NCBI GenBank assembly: GCA_012103535.1
Contig: WLWQ01000001.1
Span: 1,246,280-1,310,279 of the forward strand
From: Pseudomonadales bacterium
GTDB lineage: Bacteria; Pseudomonadota; Gammaproteobacteria; Pseudomonadales; Pseudohongiellaceae
Reading direction: 5' to 3'
DNA: 64,000 nt
Position 1 is the first letter of the stretch, and each line of letters opens with the position of its first letter. The notes under the pieces are model-generated. The model did no database searches and was not told the DNA's origin. It was given only the letters and a program-made list of their open reading frames with translations. Below are positions 1 to 7,658 of this stretch, piece by piece. Both the position numbers and the translations under genes were made by a program.

Positions 1-136
1 AAGTAGTAGGATCAGTAAATTTTACGCTGCAGTACTGATTCTCTCCTTATCCCGGCAGGACTATAGAAAAATCCAACTCCGGGTACTCGAAGTATTTCTC
101 GCAAATGGGTGTCAAGCTGTGTGACGGATTAGCCAA

Positions 137-167
137 AATGGAAATTTTGCCTATGCCAATTTCCATT
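137..167. repeat. 10-bp inverted repeat upstream of the first gene
   Basis: Two perfectly complementary 10-base arms (137-146 and 158-167, AATGGAAATT against AATTTCCATT) flank an 11-base loop, about 85 bases before the first start codon. There is no T-run after it, so it is more likely an operator or leader hairpin than a terminator. Nothing else stands out in bases 1-250. Confidence 0.5.
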
Positions 168-250
168 GCGTGACCCAATTCACTCCAGGGAGTGAAGCAC
201 TCAGACTTAATGAAACACTGAGTTAATACTCAATTGATAGAGAGTAAAAA

Positions 251-1225
251 ATGTCCAAACTACTACAGGCAGTAGTTCTTGGTTGGACAAGAACCTCTGC
301 CCTATTTCTGTTGATAGTAAGCACTCTTATTCCTTATACCTCGAGTGCAGCCGAACCGGATGTCAATGTAAATACTGCTAATTGGCAATGGATCGAGGGA
401 CGCAGAAACAACCTTTCTAAAAATGTCGGTCTGCTGGCCACCAGCCTGGACGCGTGGCTATCTGGCAATGATATTGCCACGAGCGTTAATCAAAGCTATC
501 TCACTGTTCGACTGCAACAACATGTAGGCTCACTCGATGGTTTCCATTCCAAGTTAGATGTGAGTGGAAGCCTGGATTTACCAAGAGCATCTGAGCGCTG
601 GAAACTTATTTACGAATCCAATCCTGAAGAACTGAACTCTCTGGAAGATAGTGTGCTTGGCAATACTAATTCTTCAGAATCTGTAGGTGGCGTTCGTTTT
701 CTGCAAACCATCGGACAATCTCTGCAATTAAGTCACGATGTCGGCTTGCGAGAATCATCGTCTCCAGATCCCTTCTATCGCATTAGTGCGAAATACAATC
801 ATGAATTCGGAAACAATTGGTCAATGGGCTATCGCCAAAAACTCTGGCAGTACCAAAGCAATGGATGGGGATACGACACTGACGTCGAATTCAGGCGCAA
901 GTTTGGAACTGACAACTATTTGAGCTTCGAAACAGAAATCAAGTATCAAGAAAGGGATGAAGAAACTGAATTTAGTCAGGCGGTCGCTTTAAACCGAAGA
1001 TTAACCGACCTGGACTCGTTGCGTTACAGCGTTGGTGTATTAGGCTCCAACGAACCAAATATTCGTATCAATGATTACTTTACTGAGGTGCGCTGGCGGC
1101 GTGCCATTCGCGCTGATTGGATGTTCCTGGAATTGGTACCTCAGGTCGTGGTGTCGCGAGACGACAACTGGCGCCCACAACCTCGTTTTTTTGTGAATCT
1201 GGAAATGATGTTTTTTGATTTCTAG
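251..1225 (+). CDS. Secreted protein, candidate outer-membrane beta-barrel
   Basis: I do not recognise the family. The 324-residue product has an N-terminal signal peptide of about 33 residues ending near SSAA-EPD. The mature part is full of alternating polar and aromatic stretches (WSMGYRQKLWQYQSNGWGYD, YLSFETEIKY) and ends in MFFDF with a C-terminal phenylalanine. Signal peptide, amphipathic strands and a terminal Phe are typical of outer-membrane barrels inserted by the BAM machinery; that placement is inference. GAGAGTAAAAA just before the ATG gives a plausible ribosome site. The gene stands alone, followed by a short 14-bp tandem duplication and then the S46 peptidase gene. Confidence 0.7.
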   Translation: MSKLLQAVVLGWTRTSALFLLIVSTLIPYTSSAAEPDVNVNTANWQWIEGRRNNLSKNVGLLATSLDAWLSGNDIATSVNQSYLTVRLQQHVGSLDGFHSKLDVSGSLDLPRASERWKLIYESNPEELNSLEDSVLGNTNSSESVGGVRFLQTIGQSLQLSHDVGLRESSSPDPFYRISAKYNHEFGNNWSMGYRQKLWQYQSNGWGYDTDVEFRRKFGTDNYLSFETEIKYQERDEETEFSQAVALNRRLTDLDSLRYSVGVLGSNEPNIRINDYFTEVRWRRAIRADWMFLELVPQVVVSRDDNWRPQPRFFVNLEMMFFDF

Positions 1226-1240
1226 CGCTAACCCCCCGGT

Positions 1241-1268
1241 TCCTTTACCTTAGCTCCTTTACCTTAGC
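1241..1268. repeat. 14-bp tandem duplication
   Basis: TCCTTTACCTTAGC occurs twice head to tail with no mismatch, followed by the start of a third copy (TCCTT). It lies in the gap between the barrel candidate and the S46 peptidase. It looks like a slippage duplication with no evident function. Confidence 0.6.
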
Positions 1269-1377
1269 TCCTTCGCTTGAATTCTCCTCGTTTATTTTTC
1301 CCTAAAAATCCGGTCTAATAAGCGACCTTTTTCCATCAATTTAAGCCTTGCTTGCTCTGCTGTTGGAGGCAAACCAA

Positions 1378-3537
1378 ATGCGCAATATTCTAGCCGTCCT
1401 AACCCTTGCCCTATTCTCATCATCCCTGGCCGATGAAGGCATGTGGCAACCCCATCAATTGCCTGATCTAAGCGATCGGCTGCTGGAACTGGGTCTGGAA
1501 ATAGATCCTGAAAACCTGAGTAGCCTGGATAAATTCCCTATGAACGCAGTGGTCAGCCTTGGCGGCTGCAGTGCCTCATTTGTCTCGTCCCAGGGCCTGG
1601 TGGTTTCCAATCATCATTGTGTCTACGGTTCTGTTCAATACAACAGCTCGCCAGACAATAACCTGCTAGTGGAAGGCTTTCTGGCACGCCAAATAGAAGA
1701 CGAGATTCGCGCAGCGCCAGGCTCTCGCGTCTATGTCACCGAAGAGGTGACAGATGTCACAGATAGAGCCAAAGATGGTATCACCGATGGCATGTCGGGC
1801 ATTCTTCGTTATCAAGTTATAGAGAATAACCGCAAGCAGATCATCGCCGAGTGCGAAGAGTCTGGTATTCATCGCTGCGGTGTTTCTTCATTTCATCAGG
1901 GCTTGGAGTATTTCTTAATCAAGCGCCTGGAAATTCGCGACGTGCGTTTAGTCTATGTGCCCGCCACCAGTATCGGTAAATACGGCGGTGACATCGATAA
2001 CTGGCAATGGCCACGGCACACCGGCGATTTTGGTTTCTATCGCGCCTATGTCGACAGTAATGGCCAACCCGCCGACTACAGCGAAGACAACGTACCCTAT
2101 CAATCGGATAGCTTCCTCGAAGTAAGTCGCAGTGGCGTCGAAAACGGCGACTTCGTAATGGGAGTCGGTTATCCCGGAAGCACAAATCGCTATCGAACCG
2201 GTACCGAGATTGAGAATCAATTTAACTGGTTCTATCCCAACGCCAGACAGATGCGTGAAGACATTGTCAGCATCATCAATGAAAACTCCGCGCCCGGCAG
2301 TCAGGCCCGCTTAGCTTATGAAAACACGATAGCTAGCCTGAACAACTATGCGAAGAACTACCAATCCATGGTGGAAAGCTATCAGAACAGCGATTTCATT
2401 AACCGCCAGAACCAGTTCGAATCGGATCTAGACATTTGGATTAACAGCGATGACCAGCGCAGCGATCGTTATGCACGATCCGTTCTCCAACTCAACGCAC
2501 TGATCGAAAATAATCAGGAGACGAAGGAGCGGGACCTGGTGCGCAGCTACATGAGTTATGCCACCCTGCCCAACACGGCGCAGCGACTCTATCGCCTCGC
2601 CATCGAAAAACAAAAACCCGATGCAGCGCGCGAGCCTGGCTATCAGGAAAGGGACATGCTGCGTTTTCGTCAGTCCATGCAATCCATCAGTCGTCGCTAC
2701 GACGAGACTGTGGATAAGGCGATACTAAGTTACATGCTCGGCCACTATGCTGAACTGCCTGAACAAGATCGTTCACAGTCCTTAGATGCCTTCTATCAAA
2801 TTGGCAGCAGCTTCAATCAAGCACGAACAGATCAGATCATTCAGGACAGCTATTCAAACTCTACTCTCGCCGACGATGAAACCCGTCTGGCCTGGATAGA
2901 ACAAACCGTCGAAGAATTTCAGGCGAGCAACGATCCGTTTATTCAATATGCCGTAGCATCTCACGATGAGCGCATGACACTGGAACTAGCAGGCAAAGAA
3001 TTAGGCGGCCAATTCCAACAGTGGCGCCCGCAATACATGGAAGCGGTGATTGCCTATAACCGCAGCTTAGGTCAACCAATCTACGCCGATGCCAACAGCT
3101 CTTTGCGCGTTACCTTTGGCAAAGTCCAGGGAAATGAACCGAAAGACGGCCTGGTTAATCTCCCCTTCACCACACTTGAAGGTATTCTTGGTAAAGACAC
3201 TGGCTTGGATCCTTTCAATGCACCCGAACAGCAGCTGGAATTAATTCGCGAAGGAGAATATGGCGACTATGCCTTGCCTTCATTGGGTTCCGTACCAGTA
3301 AACTTCCTCGCAGATTTAGATATTACCGGCGGCAATTCAGGCACAGCAGCAATGAACAGTCAGGCACAGTTAGTTGGCCTGTTATTCGACGGTGTCTATG
3401 AAAGCATCATTGGCGACTGGGATTTTGATCCGGCTAAAAACCGAGCTATCGCCGTGGATTCCCGATATATGTTGTGGGTAATGGAATACATGGATAACGC
3501 TACAAATTTGCTGGAAGAGATGTCCATTGTTGATTAA
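1378..3537 (+). CDS. S46 family dipeptidyl peptidase (DPP7-type)
   Basis: Exported serine peptidase that removes dipeptides from the N terminus of oligopeptides, used by bacteria that live on protein. The chosen ATG at 1378 has a strong TTGGAGG ribosome site and begins a signal peptide (MRNILAVLTLALFSSSLA); an ATG 10 codons upstream lacks both. The product has 719 residues, normal for S46. The triad is visible: His about 80 in SNHHC, Asp about 205-207 in GGDIDNWQW, Ser 654 in GGNSGTAAM. The residue 18 after the serine is Gly (LLFDG); family knowledge from Porphyromonas enzymes links Gly here to DPP7-like preference for hydrophobic P1, whereas Arg marks acidic-specific DPP11. The next gene starts 7 bases downstream, suggesting co-transcription. 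Confidence 0.93.
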   Translation: MRNILAVLTLALFSSSLADEGMWQPHQLPDLSDRLLELGLEIDPENLSSLDKFPMNAVVSLGGCSASFVSSQGLVVSNHHCVYGSVQYNSSPDNNLLVEGFLARQIEDEIRAAPGSRVYVTEEVTDVTDRAKDGITDGMSGILRYQVIENNRKQIIAECEESGIHRCGVSSFHQGLEYFLIKRLEIRDVRLVYVPATSIGKYGGDIDNWQWPRHTGDFGFYRAYVDSNGQPADYSEDNVPYQSDSFLEVSRSGVENGDFVMGVGYPGSTNRYRTGTEIENQFNWFYPNARQMREDIVSIINENSAPGSQARLAYENTIASLNNYAKNYQSMVESYQNSDFINRQNQFESDLDIWINSDDQRSDRYARSVLQLNALIENNQETKERDLVRSYMSYATLPNTAQRLYRLAIEKQKPDAAREPGYQERDMLRFRQSMQSISRRYDETVDKAILSYMLGHYAELPEQDRSQSLDAFYQIGSSFNQARTDQIIQDSYSNSTLADDETRLAWIEQTVEEFQASNDPFIQYAVASHDERMTLELAGKELGGQFQQWRPQYMEAVIAYNRSLGQPIYADANSSLRVTFGKVQGNEPKDGLVNLPFTTLEGILGKDTGLDPFNAPEQQLELIREGEYGDYALPSLGSVPVNFLADLDITGGNSGTAAMNSQAQLVGLLFDGVYESIIGDWDFDPAKNRAIAVDSRYMLWVMEYMDNATNLLEEMSIVD

Positions 3538-3543
3538 CGCGCA

Positions 3544-4008
3544 ATGACAACACGCAAACACGAGCACGCAGAAGTATTTAACACCACACCAGAAAATCTT
3601 TTCTCACTGCTTTATACGCCCAGCGCGATAAGGCAGTGGTGGTCTGCAGATCGTGCCATTGTCTTGCCGGAAGTAGGCGGTCTCTGGTCTGCAGCATGGC
3701 GAACCGACGAAGACAATCCCGACTACATGACCATCGCTACCATCACCGATTTCGAACCACCTTCCCGACTATTGTTAACTGACTATCGCTATCATTCTAA
3801 AGATGGCGAGCTTCCATTCGAAGCCAACTTCACCAACGAGTTTATTGTTACTCCTCATGCGGAAGGTGCATCACTAAAAGTTATTCAGGATGGTTTTCCG
3901 GCAGGATCGGAAGGAGATGAATTTCTTAAAGGATGTGAAGTGGGCTGGAGAGAAACATTCAAAGGAATCCATCGATATTTGGGCGAACACGATGAACCTA
4001 TTCTCTAA
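3544..4008 (+). CDS. SRPBCC / AHSA1-domain protein
   Basis: A 154-residue single-domain protein of the START/Bet v1-like SRPBCC fold, AHSA1 (activator of Hsp90 ATPase homologue 1-like) branch. The family pattern is clear: a hydrophobic cavity opening with the segment PSAIRQWWS, an acidic GGLWSAAW strand, and a C-terminal helix GWRETFKGIHRYLGEH. Such domains bind small hydrophobic ligands; the ligand here is unknown. It lacks a signal peptide, so it is cytoplasmic, unlike its neighbours. It starts 7 bases after the S46 peptidase stop and its last 17 bases overlap the start of the next gene in another frame, so the three genes probably form one transcription unit. Confidence 0.85.
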   Translation: MTTRKHEHAEVFNTTPENLFSLLYTPSAIRQWWSADRAIVLPEVGGLWSAAWRTDEDNPDYMTIATITDFEPPSRLLLTDYRYHSKDGELPFEANFTNEFIVTPHAEGASLKVIQDGFPAGSEGDEFLKGCEVGWRETFKGIHRYLGEHDEPIL

Positions 4009-5473
4009 ATTTAAGACTTTAAACCTGGCCTGCTCCTCCCTTATTCGCTTAACGATTTACAGCCTTCTCTTAAACTCTCTTCTTGCTACAGCAATACAAG
4101 CACAATCGCTATCAAGTGTGACCCCGGAATTAGCAGTCAATGTGCCGGTGGTACAAATTGGTTCCGATTTCTACGACATAACGCTTGAATTGGTCGGAGA
4201 TGATTGGGCCGTGACGGCCGCAAGTCCGGTCAATAATCCGACCTCAATTGCTGCTAACTATAGCCAGAACACTCTCAATATTCTGTGCCTCGAATTTGAA
4301 GGCGCAACCTATGAAATTTTGATGGATCTGAAAGACCTTGATACAGCTACCTTTGAATTAACCAGCATTGTTGATGTAAGCATGAGCACGAGTTGCCAGC
4401 TGGGATTCGCCGTCGATTCAGAGGGGCATGGTCCCGACTTGTCCTTTGTGAAAACTCCAATCGTTGATGCAATCAACAGAGAAGCAATTTGCAATGACGG
4501 TAGCGAAGCTGTTTTCTATTTCCGTGCCGCCCACACCCCATCAACTAATTGGCTCATACACCTGCAAGGCGGAGGAGATTGTTCAGATGAAGATACTTGC
4601 TCAGTAAGGGCTCAAGTCACTGTAGACGATGTGGCGGAACCCGAGACTTTTCTACCTTTTACCAGTTCGCTAGATTATCCCGCAACATTGGATCGAGAAG
4701 GCATCCTGTCTCCCAATCTACTCATTAATCCTCAATTTGGGACATTCAACCAGGTTTATATACCTTACTGCAGCTCAGATAGTCATTACGGAGATCGCGA
4801 TGCCAGTATTGATACATTCGACTTCAATTTTAAGGGCGCAAGAATAATTCAGGCCATCGTTGAAGATTTAAGCTCATTAGCTGAACCAGCAACAAATACC
4901 TTGGCGAATTCTGAACTGGTCGTAATTTCAGGAACAAGCGCCGGAGGAAGAGGCGTGCAACAAAACCTCGACCGAATCGCTGCACAAATTTCTCATGAAA
5001 ACGTTTTCGGAGTAATGGACAGTAGCTATTTTGATCGCTTCTTTCTCACCGATGAAGAGCGCATTGGCTTGAGTATGCGCCAGAGTGACCTCTGGAATGC
5101 ACAATATGACGATAGCTGCCTGACAATGTTAGGCGAAGAAGACAAACATTTGTGCGACAGAGTCGAGTTAATGAACGGCTACATCGAAACGCCTTTCTTC
5201 ATTCACATGGATCAGTTAGACGAAACGGCAATTGGCCCAAACTCGGATCAAGCTGAAGAGTTTGCCGAGCACATTCGCACTGCACTAGCCAACCAATGTG
5301 GCTTGTTTAGCGGTATGTTTGCTTACCACGGCACCTTGGACAGCAACTTTCGATTTTTCGAATCACCGGTTGGCGGGTACAGTATTCACGATGTTCTAAT
5401 TAACTGGCTAAGCGGTGCCGATGAATCAATAACCAGAGTGATAGATGGTGGAGAAATTGTTTCATGCCAATAG
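3992..5473 (+). CDS. Secreted pectinacetylesterase/Notum-like hydrolase
   Basis: A 493-residue exported alpha/beta hydrolase. I chose the ATG at 3992 because it opens a signal peptide (MNLFSKFKTLN ... ATAIQAQS); the longer reading starts inside the upstream gene and has none. Residues about 45-135 hold two copies of a short beta-rich module (L-x-h-P-x-V ... Y-x-h-x-L) that also occurs in two other secreted proteins of this window. The catalytic part follows: WLIHLQGGGDC forms the oxyanion-hole region and ISGTSAGGRG carries the nucleophile serine, both characteristic of the pectinacetylesterase family. The late DGxxDSNF-type and HD residues fit the Asp and His of the triad. The substrate is not predictable; family members deacylate polysaccharides or lipidated proteins. 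Confidence 0.78.
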   Translation: MNLFSKFKTLNLACSSLIRLTIYSLLLNSLLATAIQAQSLSSVTPELAVNVPVVQIGSDFYDITLELVGDDWAVTAASPVNNPTSIAANYSQNTLNILCLEFEGATYEILMDLKDLDTATFELTSIVDVSMSTSCQLGFAVDSEGHGPDLSFVKTPIVDAINREAICNDGSEAVFYFRAAHTPSTNWLIHLQGGGDCSDEDTCSVRAQVTVDDVAEPETFLPFTSSLDYPATLDREGILSPNLLINPQFGTFNQVYIPYCSSDSHYGDRDASIDTFDFNFKGARIIQAIVEDLSSLAEPATNTLANSELVVISGTSAGGRGVQQNLDRIAAQISHENVFGVMDSSYFDRFFLTDEERIGLSMRQSDLWNAQYDDSCLTMLGEEDKHLCDRVELMNGYIETPFFIHMDQLDETAIGPNSDQAEEFAEHIRTALANQCGLFSGMFAYHGTLDSNFRFFESPVGGYSIHDVLINWLSGADESITRVIDGGEIVSCQ

Positions 5474-5476
5474 CTT

Positions 5477-5616
5477 TGAAATTGAAATTTGCTCCATAAA
5501 GCTAACGGAAAACAAGTTTTCCTCCATCAAAAACTAACGCAAATTGAAATTTGCTCCCAAAACCCAACGCAAAATAGATTTTGCTTCACTAAAACCAACG
5601 CAAATTAGGAATTTGC
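5477..5616 (+). repeat. Tandem array of five short palindromes
   Basis: Between two genes lie five units spaced 30-32 bases apart. Each has a palindrome with 7-base arms and a 2-3 base centre, then CTCC (CTTC once), then a spacer ending in AACG. Palindromes are at 5477-5492 (imperfect, 5-base core), 5507-5522, 5539-5554, 5569-5584 and 5600-5616. The arms differ between units but stay complementary: GCAAATT/AATTTGC, GGAAAAC/GTTTTCC, GCAAAAT/ATTTTGC. That pattern of paired changes suggests selection on the fold or dyad. The last unit has a 3-base loop AGG, creating an AGGA ribosome-site-like sequence 12 bases before the next start codon. Confidence 0.8.
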
Positions 5617-5622
5617 TCCATT

Positions 5623-6282
5623 ATGCAAGAATCAGATCTCTACCTTCCACTCAAAAAGTTTCTAGAAAAACAAGACTACGAAGTCAAAGGTGAAATCGAA
5701 GACTGCGACGTAGTGGCAATGAAGGATGACTGTCCACCAACCATCATCGAACTCAAACTCTCATTAAATCTCGAAGTCATATTACAAGCAGTTGATCGAT
5801 TGAAGTTAAGTCCAATCATTTATATCGGCGTTCCACATTCCTGCGGCGCATTAAAAAGAAAGAAGAAAAAGCGCATCGTAAAACTGTTAAAGATGTTAGG
5901 TATAGGATTAATAGCAATCAATCCCAAGAAGAAAACAGTTGCGATCATTGTCGCTCCTACTAAATACACACCAAAGCAATCCAAACCTAGGCAGCAATGG
6001 CTAATCGATGAATTCGTTTCACGCACAGGTGATCCGAATCTTGGTGGAGCTTCGACAAAAACTGGTCGGATGACTGCTTACAAACAACAAGCCATCGAAA
6101 TCGCTCAGCACCTGAACCAACACGGCGCTAGCAAAGCCAGCGATATTGCCAAGGCCCTGGATATCACCAAAGCGCGCAATATCTTGTACGACAATCACTA
6201 CCGCTGGTTCGAAGGATTGGGCAAAGGTATCTATCAACTCACCGACCTTGGAAGCCAGGCAATTCAGGCGTTTCAGGAATGA
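5623..6282 (+). CDS. DUF2161 family protein, predicted PD-(D/E)XK fold
   Basis: A 219-residue protein matching the DUF2161 pattern: DLYLPLKKFLEKQDYEVKGE, then CDVV and PPTIIELKLSLNLEVILQAVDRL. Asp29, Glu43 and Lys45 have the D-Xn-E-x-K spacing of the PD-(D/E)XK nuclease superfamily, so metal-dependent nucleic-acid cleavage is possible but not shown. The C-terminal third (about 150-219, ASDIAKALDITKARNILYDNHYRWFEGLGKGIYQLT) resembles a winged-helix DNA-binding domain. It is preceded immediately by the palindrome array, whose last hairpin overlaps the likely ribosome site, so translation may be regulated by that structure. A LexA-controlled gene follows 54 bases later. Confidence 0.8.
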   Translation: MQESDLYLPLKKFLEKQDYEVKGEIEDCDVVAMKDDCPPTIIELKLSLNLEVILQAVDRLKLSPIIYIGVPHSCGALKRKKKKRIVKLLKMLGIGLIAINPKKKTVAIIVAPTKYTPKQSKPRQQWLIDEFVSRTGDPNLGGASTKTGRMTAYKQQAIEIAQHLNQHGASKASDIAKALDITKARNILYDNHYRWFEGLGKGIYQLTDLGSQAIQAFQE

Positions 6283-6317
6283 TTTTCCGTAAAAACCAGT
6301 TGCATTAAAATCCTCAT

Positions 6318-6337
6318 TACTGTATAAACATACAGTA
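6318..6337 (+). promoter_or_regulatory. LexA (SOS) box
   Basis: CTGT at 6320-6323 and ACAG at 6332-6335 with exactly 8 bases between them, flanked by TA and TA: a full match to the gammaproteobacterial LexA operator. TATAAA inside it can serve as the -10 element. Its last base is the A of the umuD start codon, which leaves almost no room for a 5' leader. Confidence 0.93.
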
Positions 6338-6756
6338 TGAATCAAGACTCCCATTCTTCACATTTATTGCCGTTTTTCACACCACAGCCACCGTCGGGCC
6401 TGACCAGTCCGAACGATTGTTATGCGGAGGTTGCTGTCGATGTAGATCGCTATCTTGAGGTTCAGCGACCCTCCACGTTCTTCGTGCGAGTATCCGGGAA
6501 GTCTATGGTGAATGCGGGGATTATGGACCAGGCCATCCTGGTTGCGAGTCGCGATCGACCACCGAAGCATGACGACATTGTCATCGCCGATATCGACGGT
6601 GAACTAAGTTGCAAGATACTGGATACAAAAGCACAGGTGTTGCGCACAGCCAACACCAATCATCGACCAGTATCAGTTCGTGATCACAGTGAACATAAAG
6701 AGGTAACGTTACTAGGTGTCGTGACTCACGCCATCAATCCTCTCAGTTCGATTTAG
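6337..6756 (+). CDS. umuD: UmuD-type SOS mutagenesis protein (S24 peptidase)
   Basis: A 139-residue LexA/UmuD-family protein. The serine-lysine dyad is Ser56 (SGKSM) and Lys93 (LSCKIL), aligned with Ser60 and Lys97 of E. coli UmuD. The self-cleavage site, Cys24-Gly25 in E. coli, is Ser20-Gly21 here. UmuD is cleaved on the RecA filament and UmuD' joins UmuC to form DNA polymerase V. A perfect LexA box touches the start codon. No convincing alternative start exists (the next Met is residue 57), so the mRNA may be leaderless. No umuC follows; a decayed peptidase tail and a toxin-antitoxin pair occupy that place, so partner polymerase must come from elsewhere or the gene has another role. Confidence 0.9.
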   Translation: MNQDSHSSHLLPFFTPQPPSGLTSPNDCYAEVAVDVDRYLEVQRPSTFFVRVSGKSMVNAGIMDQAILVASRDRPPKHDDIVIADIDGELSCKILDTKAQVLRTANTNHRPVSVRDHSEHKEVTLLGVVTHAINPLSSI

Positions 6757-6772
6757 TACTTCTAAGTACTAA
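6753..6772. repeat. Compact palindrome over the umuD stop codon
   Basis: TTAGTACTT and its exact complement AAGTACTAA are separated by two bases (CT). The umuD stop codon TAG lies inside the left arm. It could be a short terminator-like hairpin, though no T-run follows, or the scar or target of a recombination event; the sequence beyond it is a decayed peptidase remnant rather than umuC. Confidence 0.5.
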
Positions 6773-6803
6773 CAACACACAACAAAACTAATTAACGAGG
6801 TTC

Positions 6804-6925
6804 TCAGTGAACTTTGAACACTGGATATTCAGCCGGATTATCCGCCGCCAGCTCCTCCGTCAAATACTCATCGAAGAGGAACCAAAAGATGAGTCCGCCG
6901 ATGCATTAGGGCATGAGCAAATTAG
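6804..6925 (-). pseudogene. 3' remnant of a second M14 peptidase gene
   Basis: Read on the minus strand this stretch encodes a tail closely matching the end of the intact M14 peptidase at 8483-10090: FDEYL, ELAADNP and PVFKV are shared, and the frame runs to a TGA at 6804. About 32 codons before the end a CAG of the parent is a TAA here, and nothing upstream is peptidase-like. It is a decayed partial paralogue, about 1.6 kb away from the intact gene and in the same orientation. It sits where umuC would be expected. Confidence 0.8.
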
Positions 6926-6980
6926 TAAACACAAGGAGTGTTCCTGTGATCAATTCGATAAATCTTCTCAATCTGAATAG

Positions 6981-7009
6981 TTGTCTTTATGTCATATTTG
7001 ACATAAACT
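6981..7009 (+). promoter_or_regulatory. Predicted autoregulated promoter of the toxin-antitoxin pair
   Basis: TTGTCT (6981-6986) and TAAACT (7004-7009) are separated by 17 bases, a plausible sigma-70 promoter. The spacer holds a perfect 7-base dyad, TATGTCA-TATT-TGACATA, spanning 6988-7005. An operator between -35 and -10 is the usual layout for toxin-antitoxin autorepression by a HigA-type antitoxin; the assignment is inference. Confidence 0.55.
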
Positions 7010-7017
7010 TATTGCTA

Positions 7018-7041
7018 TGTGCCCTTCAGTTAAAGGGCACA
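7018..7041 (+). promoter_or_regulatory. Hairpin masking the toxin ribosome-binding site
   Basis: Nine-base complementary arms (7018-7026 and 7033-7041, TGTGCCCTT against AAGGGCACA) enclose a 6-base loop. The only Shine-Dalgarno-like sequence of the toxin gene, AAGGG, lies in the 3' arm, 8 bases before the TTG start codon. In the mRNA the hairpin would hide it and lower toxin synthesis. Confidence 0.6.
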
Positions 7042-7045
7042 ACCA

Positions 7046-7363
7046 TTGGTCTGGCTCTACGGGGAAGTAAAATCACCACCGTTTTCAGCAAAGGCCAGAA
7101 TCGAAGCCGGCTATTTATTGAGAGCAGTTCAAGCCGGACAAATGATATCAATGCCTCACTCTCGTCCTATGCCTTCCATTGGGTCGAAATGCCATGAGCT
7201 TAGAATTACTGATAAAGAAAAAATTTGGCGAATCGTTTATCGAATTGACAAGGATGCAGTAGTAATTGCTGATGTATTTGAGAAAAAGACAACGAAAACA
7301 CCGCAGTTTGTAATTGAGAAAAGCAAGAAGAGATTAAGCAGATACGATAATGAAAGCGAGTAA
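7046..7363 (+). CDS. HigB/RelE-superfamily toxin (Gp49-like)
   Basis: A 105-residue protein of the phage-derived Gp49-like/HigB group of RelE-superfamily toxins, which cut ribosome-bound mRNA. Family signatures are W-x-GEVKxPPFS at the N terminus, SRPMPSIG, CHELRI, the strand WRIVYRIDKDAVVI and FEKKTTKTP. It starts at TTG (7046); the upstream in-frame stop at 7031 leaves no other start. Toxin first, antitoxin second, with a 14-base overlap, is the HigBA order. A dyad-containing promoter and a hairpin over the ribosome site precede it. A longer reading in another frame from 6913 has no family support. Confidence 0.88.
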   Translation: MVWLYGEVKSPPFSAKARIEAGYLLRAVQAGQMISMPHSRPMPSIGSKCHELRITDKEKIWRIVYRIDKDAVVIADVFEKKTTKTPQFVIEKSKKRLSRYDNESE

Positions 7364-7658
7364 GCGAAGAAAACTTGAATCAAAAGGTTGGCGAGTTGGT
7401 TCAGCAAAAGACTTCCTGCACCTCTCACCCGAGGAAGCCGCCTACGTCGAGTTAAAATTTGCATTGAGCAATACACTCAGGGAGCGTCGCACCAAGAAAA
7501 ACCTCAGCCAGGTAGAAGTCGCAAGAATTGTGAAAACGAGCCAGTCTCGCATTGCCAAGATGGAAGCTGGTGATCCTTCGGTATCCATTGATCTTCTAAT
7601 TAAGTCATTACTTGCACTTGGAGCGTCTCCAAAAGAATTGGCGAAAGCAATTTCCTAA
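7350..7658 (+). CDS. HigA-like XRE-family antitoxin
   Basis: A 102-residue helix-turn-helix protein. The XRE domain covers about residues 40-100, with LSQVEVARIVKTSQSRIAKM as the classic helix-turn-helix and SVSIDLLIKSLLALG after it. The basic N-terminal 30 residues probably cover the toxin. The gene overlaps the toxin gene by 14 bases, so translation is coupled. It would neutralise the toxin and repress the promoter at the dyad near 6988-7005. Confidence 0.88.
   Translation: MKASKRRKLESKGWRVGSAKDFLHLSPEEAAYVELKFALSNTLRERRTKKNLSQVEVARIVKTSQSRIAKMEAGDPSVSIDLLIKSLLALGASPKELAKAIS

Noticed and set aside
5477..5616. Palindrome array read as a small CRISPR
   Set aside because: Repeats change sequence between units, spacers are about 14 bases and similar, and no cas gene is near.
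6913..7197. 94-codon plus-strand frame before the toxin gene
   Set aside because: Starts inside the peptidase remnant, crosses the promoter and the hairpin, and overlaps the well-supported toxin in another frame.
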